A DNA stretch of 36,279 bases from Nitrospira sp. (GCA_024331085.1 JANDJG010000017.1:1-36279), one strand, 5' to 3'; shown: positions 28,501 to 35,434, numbered from the stretch's first letter. Made by a program: numbers and translations. Notes: generated from the letters alone by a model not told the origin.

Positions 28501-30364
28501 GGAAGAGATCGCCTCGTCACATAACAACTTGGGCCTTATGTTCCGCGAGCGTGGCAAGCTCGACATGGCCTTGGAACACTTCGAACGGGCAAGACAGATC
28601 GATGAACAGCAACAGAGCCGGTGGGGCTTGGGGTATGACCACCGTAACATCGGCATCGCCCTGATGAAACTGGGCCGACCGGCCGACGCGCGAGTCCACT
28701 TCGAATCGGCGGAACGACACAGCGCGGCGATCAACAACATCGACAACTGGGTCAAAGCCCTGCTCGAACTGGGCAATGTCCATCGGGAGACCAAGGACTA
28801 CGAGACCGCCCTCGACTACTATCAACGCGCCTATGATCTGTCCAAACGGTATCAGATGAAGGAAGTCCTCTGGCGAGCAGCGGCCGGACAGGGATCGGTG
28901 TATCGGCTGAGCGGGAAGAAAACCGAAGCGGTCGCGCCCTATCGCGAAGCAGTCGAGATCGTCGAGGGCATGAGGGCCGCCCTGACGGTGGAAGAGTTCC
29001 GCAACAGTTTTCAGACCAAGACGCAGGACCTCTATCGCGACCTGGTGATCCTGTTGATCGAATTGGGACGAACCGACGAATCGTTCAACTATCTGGAACG
29101 GTCTCGATCGAGAAGCTTCATCGACCTCTTGGCCAACCAGAAGCTTGACCTCAAAACTCAAGCCGATCAACACCTGCTCGATCTCGTTATGGATCTTCAG
29201 ACGAAGCTCGACGCCCTCTCCAAAGAACAGGCTTCGTTCGAGCAACCTCCCGCCGACCTTGTCACCAGGGTTCGCCAAACCAAGACGGCCTACGAGGAAG
29301 CCTTGGTCCGCCTCAAACGGGCCGGCCCGGAACTCAGCACGTTCGTCGCGGTCGATCCGCTGACGATCGAACAGGCGCAGAAACTGCTTGAACCAGGAGT
29401 CGGGCTCCTCTCCTACAAGGTCACGGACGACCACGTTTACTTGTGGCTGATCACGGCGTCGGGAACCAGGTTCTATCGGACTCCGACCGCCGATGGAGAA
29501 ATCGATCGATTGGTCAGAACCTATCGGGCCAGGGTCCAGAAAATGGAATCGGTCTCCGAGGAGCTGAGCCGGCTTTCTCAACTGCTGGTCGAGCCGGCTG
29601 CCAAAGATTTAGAGGGGCTGGACTATCTGGGGATCATTCCCGACGGGCCGTTGCACTTCCTCTCATTCGCGGCCCTGCCGATGGGCACAGGCTCGTTGAT
29701 CGACGCTTATCCGATCTTCTATTCGCCCTCAGCTTCGGTTTTGAAATTCACCTTTGCGAAACGAAAGGGCGCAAAACACGCCAAAATCCTCGCGATCGGC
29801 AATCCCGATCTCGGCAACTACAATTACCAACTGCCGATGGCCGAATTGGAGGCGCGCAGCATCCGATGGGAATTCCCGAATCTGGACATTCTCACGGGCG
29901 CCACGGCCACTAAAGAATGGTTGGTCGCCAACGTGTCTCGATACGGGGTCATCCACCTGGCCACCCACGGGGAATTCGACGACATCAATCCGCTGTTATC
30001 GTCGCTCTGGCTGGCATCACCCAATCCGGACAACCGAAGGTTGACGGTGCGAGAGGTATTCGGCCTCACACTGAACGCCGATCTCGTCACCTTGAGCGCC
30101 TGTCAGACGGGGTTGGGGCGATTGGAGGCGGGAGAATTGATCGGCTTGAACCGCGCCTTCATGTACGCCGGCACTCATACGTTGGTGTCGGCGCTCTGGC
30201 GCGTGGACGATTTGGCAACATCTCTCCTGATGAAACACTTCTACCGCAACTATACGCAGCAGGATAAGGCCAAGAGTCTCCGACAAGCTCAATTGCTTGT
30301 CAAAAAGGACTTTCCCCATCCGGCTTATTGGTCCGGACTGGTATTGGTGGGAGATTATCGGTAA
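22556..30364 (+). CDS. Giant exported TolB-propeller/TPR/CHAT-protease protein with internal pseudo-CHAT domain
   Basis: The 2602-aa protein starts at ATG 22556, 13 bases after the DUF1318 gene, because a signal peptide begins there (MNPAARRMWLCTLLTLASAG). In order: a TolB/WD40-like propeller (about 35-290) with a calcium-loop-like DDTNGDGVIDADDE at 233-246; a first TPR/helical array (about 300-1280); a diverged CHAT-like domain with its helical linker (1282-1653); a second TPR array (about 1660-2230); and a C-terminal CHAT domain (about 2260-2602). The last has both catalytic motifs, HLATHGEF (His2471) and LSACQTG (Cys2516), so it is probably an active cysteine protease of the caspase/separase clan. 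The inner copy has TTGP (1519-1522) and NHGIDS (1557-1562) in those places and should be inactive. Signal and propeller put it in the periplasm. Substrate unknown. Confidence 0.93.
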   Translation: MNPAARRMWLCTLLTLASAGTPPGVAGGVGDPERLTSHPALEYAGSPSADGRFLAFVSEQNGNADIWLKSLTAGISSLPRPLTTHPGKDTAPALNENGSSLLYVSYRSDPRGDIYLLDVPTGKETRLTNERHGEMAPSWGEDKTVYFLRENEPSGDRSLVRLSLGTGTIEPLIEHVMSYAVGPGGTIVYSDGRRLLLRPHPSSEPRPLTSGDFVDTSPAFVDRTTIVFTRYQDDTNGDGVIDADDESSIYLAGWDQATGARTSLYRLTPGREFHAYPAASGSSVYYSDLKRKDLYRLNLKEFFATYADLSRARESAAILLDRGETESALLILANISANLASHLPAAERASFDLALVELLRDARRYGAAKEVLARYVSAEGHTGLIARVMLPVVRIEERAALLSPRELRRAVEDASRELPAVASQAGQDDTLRGTVYLEIGRLRLLTDDPLSALDVLTQVDSVADDELRARALFTRASLYRILGEREKLLQVLLDVITSFGDRSFWGRRAVAQAVALTEDHEDIRKAIADLTTLAESHRSLPHLAASALLRAADRAYEQGELLRALELLNRIIQEFAEQTPLVADAYRKKGAILTSAQRFDEAAQAYESLMNLTGHSREELERATTLMVLQSVRSALRKRELGEVRIAVKDLRKLVETYPDSVEAHRGYIETKVMLKEWDEVRRFYESLVKQDPDNPAYRYGLGMVLSYASQPNLNLVIKTIQEAIRLNPKISYFHQTLGWAYEQTERLGARNALEQAEAEYRLALELNDGFLFPEVENNLLLNLGNIYMKLANFTEAYRHYARRKAGDTTDRDRMRELLYHKNYGEACFKTGRPEESIVQYERALALVPDDQPELRAEILERRGLSQQESGLHAQAVESFSEALAINNRLGLRGNLARLSRNIGVNLYDLGVAVSDGSRVSLKRALTSLLESLHAIEQFGVTEKSTGPGLIQIQVGLDGSASGAASGFDRRGEEKLLFSFIAHAYEDLSEPQPAKEYYEKKLALIQPAGDSSQPSPQAVAARAEEAVVLNRLAVLSHALGQTDETIRYLEQSLARTREVGLEYGTKVNLYNLSRVAAERRLAGEAVALRLIDTLTEGVQAVLRDSKPDRLTLLLLSNAAFVLAAADESAETAGRPLEQVVHVIHRVARARQDAVAFLKHALDLIEQHKVVSGEEADRLKPILALNLWELADQAGHTPTVEKLDGLVTDLVSQRPSPLAWLPLFLKAERTSDLGRRAALLKEAVDALLRYPSHLLNADAPDTLPLLDGLASLATETFEQQGLIETAFLTGEQIAMRKTAMLLVKRFGLDFLLSNIGDYETELRDFLGQMQAAAREGRSQELVGLNEQFRELTYALYEEYPWAVSYLHEYEPSPHVLSDVLRTDTPYLKVTPGARGLHVFLHNGRTVQHLLLPHTAKQSANSSGINLPLEQASVIYLSVPAGLRHVLFPLLPKHATVVEVASIYDVVNAYRLRTLFASRVAVAGNSPPDKENRSQEDALVRLTGDRSHDRPLLENRHVVVTTGPYHDNGFVIGSDLGVREQVPLAALAGSHRHTAILVNHGIDSATMRLVVAPALIRAGFPHILATPGLTAGDRSVTVEEWTQDQAQAFVISYVQSVQSQRVDRAAGAALKEATNQKARKAEPRPFQLYGYIGMTQEEKASFAESEYQRAVSDAVTAYQAKQFETALSRAEDALSVLPLTKAGHDFPKLTELAVETAFQLGNYRTAVKHQSELVEYLTATGNQAPLAEARYRLGILYSRLEEYQPALAHLEAAINEWRTRDELDRLAEGVATLGVVKENMGAYPQALDAFGQSFELYQELGEPLDMAAQHRRIGRINYLRLGRYEQARHHFAAALDQYRKQGARHLEAEALYEIGLTYEKTGLYEEADRHYIDGRKIGTDLQDPALLATGSLYLANTAWYRGRYQEAFDHLETATKEAEQAKDPRLPIMIANTRALLYWTLNDLDKALVYAEQAVSLAERAEIKEEIASSHNNLGLMFRERGKLDMALEHFERARQIDEQQQSRWGLGYDHRNIGIALMKLGRPADARVHFESAERHSAAINNIDNWVKALLELGNVHRETKDYETALDYYQRAYDLSKRYQMKEVLWRAAAGQGSVYRLSGKKTEAVAPYREAVEIVEGMRAALTVEEFRNSFQTKTQDLYRDLVILLIELGRTDESFNYLERSRSRSFIDLLANQKLDLKTQADQHLLDLVMDLQTKLDALSKEQASFEQPPADLVTRVRQTKTAYEEALVRLKRAGPELSTFVAVDPLTIEQAQKLLEPGVGLLSYKVTDDHVYLWLITASGTRFYRTPTADGEIDRLVRTYRARVQKMESVSEELSRLSQLLVEPAAKDLEGLDYLGIIPDGPLHFLSFAALPMGTGSLIDAYPIFYSPSASVLKFTFAKRKGAKHAKILAIGNPDLGNYNYQLPMAELEARSIRWEFPNLDILTGATATKEWLVANVSRYGVIHLATHGEFDDINPLLSSLWLASPNPDNRRLTVREVFGLTLNADLVTLSACQTGLGRLEAGELIGLNRAFMYAGTHTLVSALWRVDDLATSLLMKHFYRNYTQQDKAKSLRQAQLLVKKDFPHPAYWSGLVLVGDYR

Positions 30365-30387
30365 AGTTACAGCATTGCGAGGTCATC

Positions 30388-30906
30388 ATGCGGCGGTTAC
30401 GGTTTGCTCTTGCCATCTTCATGCTGGGAATCCTAGCGACGCTGAGCCCCACCATCTTGTTCGCCCAAACCATGTACATCAGCCGCGACGAAGTCAAACT
30501 GACAGAGGAGAAGTCCCCGACTTCCAAGGTCGTGGAAACGCTCCGGCGGGGAACCCAGGTTCGGGTCATCGAGAAGAGCGATCGCCATTTTAAAGTCCAG
30601 GCTCCGTCCGGGAAAACCGGCTGGGTCTTTAAGTTTACGCTGAGCGATCAGAAAGCCGGCGGAGGGGGCGGGAATCTCCTCTCCGCGGTAACGGGCGACA
30701 CCCGCATTGCGGCCCGCGAGGCCGGCACCGGCGGGAGTATCAGAGGATTGAAGGAAACGTCGGAACGGTACGCGACGACCAAACATGTGGACCAAACTGC
30801 CAAGGATGCGGTCCAGAGAATGGAAGACCGCGTCATCCCGCGGGAAGAGCTGCTCAAGTTCCAGCGGGAAGGATCGGTCGGAGAATTTTCGGGGGAGACG
30901 CCATGA
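30388..30906 (+). CDS. Exported SH3-domain protein
   Basis: The 172-aa product has a signal peptide (MRRLRFALAIFMLGILATLSPTILFA, cleavage near residue 27). A bacterial SH3 domain follows (about 28-85: MYISRDEVKLTEEKSP...LRRGTQVRVIE...GKTGWVFKF), then a Gly-rich linker and a charged helical tail. Bacterial SH3 domains often bind cell-wall peptides or act as adaptors for proteases and hydrolases. ATG 30388 is chosen for the GAGG site 6 bases upstream and the signal peptide; an upstream in-frame start at 30328 overlaps the CHAT gene. It lies 23 bases after the CHAT gene and overlaps the M48 gene start, so it is part of the same operon. Confidence 0.85.
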   Translation: MRRLRFALAIFMLGILATLSPTILFAQTMYISRDEVKLTEEKSPTSKVVETLRRGTQVRVIEKSDRHFKVQAPSGKTGWVFKFTLSDQKAGGGGGNLLSAVTGDTRIAAREAGTGGSIRGLKETSERYATTKHVDQTAKDAVQRMEDRVIPREELLKFQREGSVGEFSGETP

Positions 30907-31865
30907 ACGGAACCATGAAGAAAACATGGATGATCACGTTTGTGTCGATCGCGTTGGTGAGCGGGACCGTGAACCAATCGTGGGGGATTTTGGACCAACT
31001 GCTCTCGCCTCCCGCCGAAAAGAAGCCAAGTCAATCAAAAGGCCAAGCCCAGCCCTCCGAGCAAAAGGGTCTGGTGGACGGAATCGGGGGGTTGCTGGGA
31101 GCCAAGGAAAAGGACCTGGATCTCATTAAGAAAGGACTCAAGGCCGCTCAGGCCCTTCAACCGATCGGGCTTGAAGAAGAGATCGCCATCGGCCAAGCCG
31201 TGGCCATCGAAGCGTTCGCCCGATTCGGCGGCGAATACAAGGACGAAACGCTCACGACCTATGTCAACTTGGTGGGAAGAACCGTCGCGGAAGTCTCGGA
31301 TCGGCCCGAACTGACCTACCGGTTCGCGATTTTGAACAGCCGCGAGCAAAACGCCTTCGCAGCGCCCGGAGGCTACATCTTTGTCACGATCGGTCTTCTT
31401 AAGACGCTGAAAAACGAGGCCGAGCTGGCCGGCGTGTTGGCGCACGAGGTCGCGCACGTCACACAAAAACACATGCTGAAGACGCTCCAGCGAAGTGCGA
31501 TCCTGGCCAACGTGTCGGAGTTCAGCTTGAGCGCGATGAACAAGGATCCCAAATTGTTTTCGAACGTGATCGACGCGGCTACGGAAATGCTGTTCGAAAA
31601 GGGGCTCGACAAGGAGATGGAGTTCGAGGCCGACACCGTTGGAATTGAGTACACCTACCGGGCCGGCTACCATCCGAATGGTTTGAAAGACTACCTGGCC
31701 ACGCTCAAGGCACAGGAGGGGACGGCCGACTCACGATTCTTCTCAACCCATCCCTCGACCGGAGAACGACTAAAGCGGGCGACGGATGCGGCGACCCGTT
31801 ACACGGGAGCGAGCAAGTATCCCTATCTGACCGAACGGTTTCGCTCGCGCATGGGCCCGGCCTAG
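30903..31865 (+). CDS. Exported M48-family zinc metalloprotease
   Basis: The 320-aa protein starts at ATG 30903, overlapping the SH3-gene stop (ATGA); MKKTW at 30915 is an alternative. A signal peptide (KKTWMITFVSIALVSGTVNQSWG) precedes the catalytic domain. The zinc motif HEVAH is at 181-185, with the third ligand in FEADTVGIEY (Glu242) and Asp244 downstream, as in M48 peptidases. Related periplasmic enzymes (BepA, LoiP) degrade misfolded outer-membrane proteins. It has no TPR tail of the BepA type. As the last gene of the envelope operon it adds a second protease to the CHAT protein; whether they share substrates is inference. Confidence 0.92.
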   Translation: MNGTMKKTWMITFVSIALVSGTVNQSWGILDQLLSPPAEKKPSQSKGQAQPSEQKGLVDGIGGLLGAKEKDLDLIKKGLKAAQALQPIGLEEEIAIGQAVAIEAFARFGGEYKDETLTTYVNLVGRTVAEVSDRPELTYRFAILNSREQNAFAAPGGYIFVTIGLLKTLKNEAELAGVLAHEVAHVTQKHMLKTLQRSAILANVSEFSLSAMNKDPKLFSNVIDAATEMLFEKGLDKEMEFEADTVGIEYTYRAGYHPNGLKDYLATLKAQEGTADSRFFSTHPSTGERLKRATDAATRYTGASKYPYLTERFRSRMGPA

Positions 31866-31887
31866 ATCGGCTCCCCACCGGCTCAGA

Positions 31888-31920
31888 CGCTCGGACGCCG
31901 AGGCGGACGAATCTTTTTTT
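31888..31920 (+). terminator. Possible terminator after the M48 gene
   Basis: An imperfect GC-rich hairpin (CTCGG-ACG-CCGAG core, extended by two pairs with one bulge) is followed, after 7 bases, by a run of T at 31914-31920. The distance between stem and T-run is longer than ideal, so strength is uncertain. Confidence 0.4.
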
Positions 31921-31955
31921 GATGCCCAGGACTCCTACTGTGAGAGGAGCCCTTG

Positions 31956-31980
31956 TATAATGAAACATGAAAGGAGGTGA
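31956..31980 (+). promoter_or_regulatory. TATAAT -10 box and near-perfect Shine-Dalgarno before a 53-aa gene
   Basis: A consensus TATAAT stands at 31956-31961; no good TTGACA is seen at the right distance. AAGGAGGTGA at 31971-31980 is complementary to ten bases of the usual 16S 3' end, and its GGAGG core is 6 bases from ATG 31984. The implied leader is only about 15-20 bases. Confidence 0.55.
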
Positions 31981-31983
31981 GCA

Positions 31984-32145
31984 ATGATACAGGGTCTTGT
32001 TGAGGGTGCCCTCGCGGTCAGCGCCGTGGCGTCGCTGCTGACGATCTTTGTGATCTCCTCGGGAATCATGAAGGCCGGGACGCCGGAGAGGGTCGCCATT
32101 CCAGCAGAGAGCCGGCGTTCTCGTCGGAGAAGAATACGGGAATAG
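31984..32145 (+). CDS. 53-aa single-pass membrane peptide, unknown function
   Basis: The reading frame from ATG 31984 to TAG 32143-32145 encodes MIQGLVEGALAVSAVASLLT, continuing IFVISSGIMKAG, so one membrane helix covers about residues 5-28. The tail is Arg-rich (ESRRSRRRRIRE). The support is the unusually strong ribosome site and TATAAT box directly upstream. The positive C-terminus predicts an N-out/C-in orientation. No family is recognised. It follows the envelope operon but appears to have its own promoter. Confidence 0.6.
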   Translation: MIQGLVEGALAVSAVASLLTIFVISSGIMKAGTPERVAIPAESRRSRRRRIRE

Positions 32146-32269
32146 CCTGCCTGCCCCGGAGGCCGTAGTCTCCATGTTGAGAGCTCGGGACTCGGCCTCC
32201 GTCGGTGTCCGTGTTTTTCTCTTCCCACCGCTTTCGAATCCTGCAACAGTCGGCTTGCCCGCCTCCTCC

Positions 32270-32566
32270 TCAACCCTGCGAGGTCGAGATTTTCCACGCC
32301 ACGACCAGCGCGATGCCGGCCGCGACGATCGCAAACCCGATCATCCACCGGATAAATTTCCGTTGCGCGTCGGCCACCACCTTCTCCATTTTCTTCTTGA
32401 GGGCCGGTTGGGAGGCCACATAGGCCTCGACCAGTTCCTTGGCTTCCTTGAAACCGATCTGCCGCTCTCGACGGACCGCCGTAATCGCCCCGATAAGGTC
32501 GCCCCGTCGAAGCGCTTCGATCGCCGCTTTGGGAAGATCGACTGAACGTCGGGTTATATTGGCCAT
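32270..32566 (-). CDS. Small membrane protein with L7/L12-C-like segment, paralogue of the 16885-17169 product
   Basis: The 98-aa product (ATG 32566) has a helical N-terminal part (AAIEALRRGDLIGAITAVRR, then FKEAKELVEAYVASQPALKKK) that closely resembles the last helices of ribosomal protein L7/L12. A C-terminal membrane helix follows (FIRWMIGFAIVAAGIALVVAW). Shared residues with the other small protein include D-L near the start, EAL/DAL-RG, the AI pair, E-x-KELVEAY/ARELIAAY and IRW/MRW before the helix. The frame is open to 32668, but the shorter start fits the paralogue. Function unknown; a membrane-tethered peptide-binding adaptor is possible. Confidence 0.7.
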   Translation of the reverse strand: MANITRRSVDLPKAAIEALRRGDLIGAITAVRRERQIGFKEAKELVEAYVASQPALKKKMEKVVADAQRKFIRWMIGFAIVAAGIALVVAWKISTSQG

Positions 32567-32675
32567 GAGGAATGGCGATGCCCCCAGAGAGAGAACGTCA
32601 TCCAGACCCGTGCGCGGGCGGGGAAATCCTATCTCGATCAGAGACGGATTGCCAAGCCTTTGGGTCATGAACGTC

Positions 32676-32698
32676 CATGAATCTTGCGTTATGATTCA
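32676..32698. promoter_or_regulatory. Inverted repeat in a divergent intergenic region
   Basis: ATGAATC (32676-32682) and GATTCAT (32692-32698) are perfect 7-bp arms with a 9-base spacer. It lies between the divergent small membrane protein and the esterase, where an operator would be expected. No regulator is encoded nearby. Confidence 0.35.
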
Positions 32699-32785
32699 TC
32701 GGCGTTTCGTCACCCGTCAGACGTCGGGATCTCGACAGGCCGGCATGACGAAGCGCGTCGATCGATACCAAGACGAGACGAGTGA

Positions 32786-33658
32786 ATGAACGGCCTCTCT
32801 TTCCTGCTGCGCTGGATGCCGCCCGCACTTTTTCCGCTCGCCCTCACGGCCTGTTCGTCGGCGGCATTCACCCTCGCCAATCTCCCCACGCACTTTCAAG
32901 AGATCACGGTCGTGCGGGACCAGGTGTACGGACCACATTCATCGCATCTGCTGGACATTTACATGTCGGCTCAGAAGCCAAATCAGCCGCAGGAGGTGAT
33001 CGTCTTTTTCTACGGCGGCCGCTGGACGGAGGGGACTAAAAACGATTACCGGTTTGTCGGTGCGACCTTTGCCGGCCGCGGTTATCTGGTCGTCATCCCG
33101 GACTACCGGAAGTATCCGGATGTCCGCTTTCCGGCGTTCGTCGAAGACGGAGCGAGGGCGGCGGCCTGGGTGCATGACCATATTGCCGAATGGCACGGCG
33201 ATCCTCATCGCATTCACGTCGTCGGGCATTCAGCGGGGGCTCACATCGGCGCGCTGCTCGCCGCCGATGCTCATTATTTGGCCGACCTCGGAAAAGACCG
33301 ATCCATCATTCGTGATTTCGTCGGGTTGGCCGGCCCCTACTCATTCACACCGAGCGATCCCGACTTGCAAGACCTGTTCGGCCCTCCGGCCAATTATCCG
33401 ACCATGCAGGTGACCACCTTCATCGACGGCGCCCAGCCGCCGATGCTGTTGCTGCACGGGAAGGACGACGCGAGAGTGAGCCGCCGGAATCAGGAAAAGC
33501 TTCGGCAACGGATCACGGAACAAGGAGGGTGCGTGCGGACGATCGTCTATCCGGAGGTCGGACACAGCGGCATCCTCGCCGCCTTGTCTTGGCTCAACCC
33601 CGGCTCGGCATCTGTCGTCGAGGACATCGTGCGGTTCTTTCACTCCTGCGAGCGATAA
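32786..33658 (+). CDS. Alpha/beta-hydrolase lipoprotein (esterase/lipase-like)
   Basis: The 290-aa protein has a signal peptide ending in lipobox LTAC (Cys23) and an alpha/beta-hydrolase domain of the BD-FAE/carboxylesterase type. The catalytic triad can be placed: Ser149 in GHSAGAH, Asp227 or Asp228 in LHGKDD, and His260 in VGHSG. The oxyanion motif usually written HGGxW is FYGGRW here, with Tyr in place of His. It should act at the envelope on a small ester or acyl substrate that cannot be named. A short in-line GAGTGA precedes the ATG at 32786. Confidence 0.87.
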   Translation: MNGLSFLLRWMPPALFPLALTACSSAAFTLANLPTHFQEITVVRDQVYGPHSSHLLDIYMSAQKPNQPQEVIVFFYGGRWTEGTKNDYRFVGATFAGRGYLVVIPDYRKYPDVRFPAFVEDGARAAAWVHDHIAEWHGDPHRIHVVGHSAGAHIGALLAADAHYLADLGKDRSIIRDFVGLAGPYSFTPSDPDLQDLFGPPANYPTMQVTTFIDGAQPPMLLLHGKDDARVSRRNQEKLRQRITEQGGCVRTIVYPEVGHSGILAALSWLNPGSASVVEDIVRFFHSCER

Positions 33659-33867
33659 GTACCCCGCCGCTCTGACGGAGTCTTCTGTTCCACAGGGGCG
33701 TCATCTTCCTCACCACCACGCCTCGGATCGTTTCCCCCGGTGAACGCCACAGCAGGGGGCGCTGGTTCCAGGTCGTGCAAGCTGCGATAGAGAAGAACGA
33801 TGTTCAGCCTCCACTCCGCACTGATTCATTTGGAGAAGGCTTGGAGCGTGCGATTGGCCGTTCTCCC

Positions 33868-33891
33868 CCCCATGCCTTCCCAAGGATGGGG
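33868..33891. terminator. Hairpin downstream of the FGE-like gene
   Basis: CCCCAT (33868-33873) with ATGGGG (33886-33891), and CCTT (33875-33878) with AAGG (33882-33885), form a 10-bp stem with one bulged G and loop CCC. It lies 41 bases beyond the stop of the minus-strand FGE-like gene, in the 273-base convergent region 33659-33931 that holds nothing else I can recognise. No T-run, so a terminator role is tentative. Confidence 0.4.
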
Positions 33892-33931
33892 CTCCTCCCC
33901 CACTGTTCCGGCTGGCGGCTTGTCGGCGCCG

Positions 33932-35182
33932 CTACGGCGTCTTGGCGCAACGGAAGCCGTAGCCGAAATGACGGTTTGCCGGCTGCGCATTGAATCGGTG
34001 GGCGGATCGTAAGAAGTCCGCCACGTAAAGCCATGATCCTCCGCGCACCACCTTCTCGGTGCCTTTGGCCGGTCCGATAGGATTCTTCTCCGGACCGTTT
34101 TTATAGAAGTCGTGGTCGTACCAATCGAACACCCATTCCCAAGCGTTCCCGGCCATATCGTACGCTCCATAGGGACTTTTCCCCGCCTCGAACGATCCCA
34201 CCGGCGTCAAGGCGAAATGGTCGTCCCACTCTTTTCTGCCATAATTGGCGTGCAGCCGAGTGGGGGCCTCGTTTCCCCAGGGATAGATGCGTCCATCCGT
34301 TCCCCGCGCCGCCTTTTCCCACTCCGCTTCCGTCGGGAGCCGCTTGCCCGCCCATTTGCAATAATTGACGGCGTCCTCCCAACTGACGTTGACCACCGGC
34401 CGCCTTTGATGCTGGGGCTGATTCATGATGTTCCAATCCGGCGGCTCCTCCATGTCGGTCGCTTCCAGGTATCTGGCATATTGCCCCACCGTCACCTCGT
34501 ACTTGTCGATGTAAAACGCATTGAGGAAAATCTGGCGCACCGGTTTTTCATCGTCCGAGAGGTTGCTCCCCTGTGCGAACTTTCCGGCCGGGACGAAGAC
34601 CATCTCCGCATCAAGAGAGTCGGCCTGCGATGTCCCTATCTCGGAGCCGCTCGCGCGTTTAGAGGAGGCGGATCGTGGTCGTGGCAATTTGGCTCGCAGT
34701 TGTTGAAACAGCGTTTGTTGCTCATGCGTAATGCCCAGATCTTGAGCGCTGCTCAAGGTTTCTTCCGCTTGCTTCGTTTTTCCGCTCGCAAGGAGACGCT
34801 TCGCTTCATTCAACAGTCCCCACACCTTGACTTCTTCCCTCAATCGCCACACTTTTGCCTTGGTCTTTGGCAAGGAAGACATGCCGGACTCGGCATCCAG
34901 TTGCAACGCACTGTCATAATGTTCTTCCGCGCAAGTCCAATCCTCAAGGGCCCGGCACGCCTCGGCAAGATTGAAATGCCCCTGGACATTCGATGGGTCT
35001 TTTGAGAGACCGGCTTCCAGTATCGCCCGAGCCTCGCCGTATTGTTTGTTCTTCAACAGTTCTTCCCCTTTGGCCAATTCTTTGTCGCCGGCCTTGGCCG
35101 CCTGAGCGATGGACGTCTGCCCGCTCATCCCCAGTCCAACAACACAGGTCAACACCGTTATTCTCAGCAACGTTCCGCTCAT
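33932..35182 (-). CDS. Exported TPR + formylglycine-generating-enzyme-like (SUMF1-fold) protein lacking catalytic cysteines
   Basis: The 416-aa product from ATG 35182 (GGAGGG 7 bases upstream) has a signal peptide (residues 1-28) and TPR-like repeats (about 33-160: ELAKGEELLKNKQYGEARAI, NLAEACRALEDWTCAEEHYD). After a basic linker comes an FGE-sulfatase domain (190-416) with its standard signatures: MVFVPAGKFAQGS, NVSWEDAVNYCKWAGKRLPTEAEWEKAARG, YPWGNE, GNAWEW, VVRGGSW, GFRC. True FGE needs two cysteines in the segment before the end (SYC...RC in human). Here that segment reads FLRSAHRFNAQP, with neither. The domain is therefore probably a binding or other non-FGE variant of the fold. The longer frame to 35296 lacks a signal start. 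Confidence 0.88.
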   Translation of the reverse strand: MSGTLLRITVLTCVVGLGMSGQTSIAQAAKAGDKELAKGEELLKNKQYGEARAILEAGLSKDPSNVQGHFNLAEACRALEDWTCAEEHYDSALQLDAESGMSSLPKTKAKVWRLREEVKVWGLLNEAKRLLASGKTKQAEETLSSAQDLGITHEQQTLFQQLRAKLPRPRSASSKRASGSEIGTSQADSLDAEMVFVPAGKFAQGSNLSDDEKPVRQIFLNAFYIDKYEVTVGQYARYLEATDMEEPPDWNIMNQPQHQRRPVVNVSWEDAVNYCKWAGKRLPTEAEWEKAARGTDGRIYPWGNEAPTRLHANYGRKEWDDHFALTPVGSFEAGKSPYGAYDMAGNAWEWVFDWYDHDFYKNGPEKNPIGPAKGTEKVVRGGSWLYVADFLRSAHRFNAQPANRHFGYGFRCAKTP

Positions 35183-35434
35183 GAACGATCCCTCCCCTTT
35201 TCCCGCAGACCTTCCCGTTTTCGCCTCGGCGCCCGTGAATGTCTTGTGCTTCCCTCTCTTGCACTCTCTCTTTTTCCCTTCAAAATCGGTGCCCACTCCT
35301 CTGACCTGTCATTTATGTTTATTGCATGCACATACCCACGCATCTGCTGCAATACGCAACAGTGACGGGGAAAAATGAACCACCCATCCAGTCGCCCTTG
35401 TGCGATACTATGGCGACGGAGGGACAGTTCTTCT

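Noticed and set aside
22556..30364. CHAT protein as part of a type III-E CRISPR (Craspase) or gasdermin defence system
   Set aside because: No CRISPR repeats, Cas7-11 or gasdermin-like gene is present, and the protein carries a signal peptide, which does not fit a cytoplasmic defence protease.
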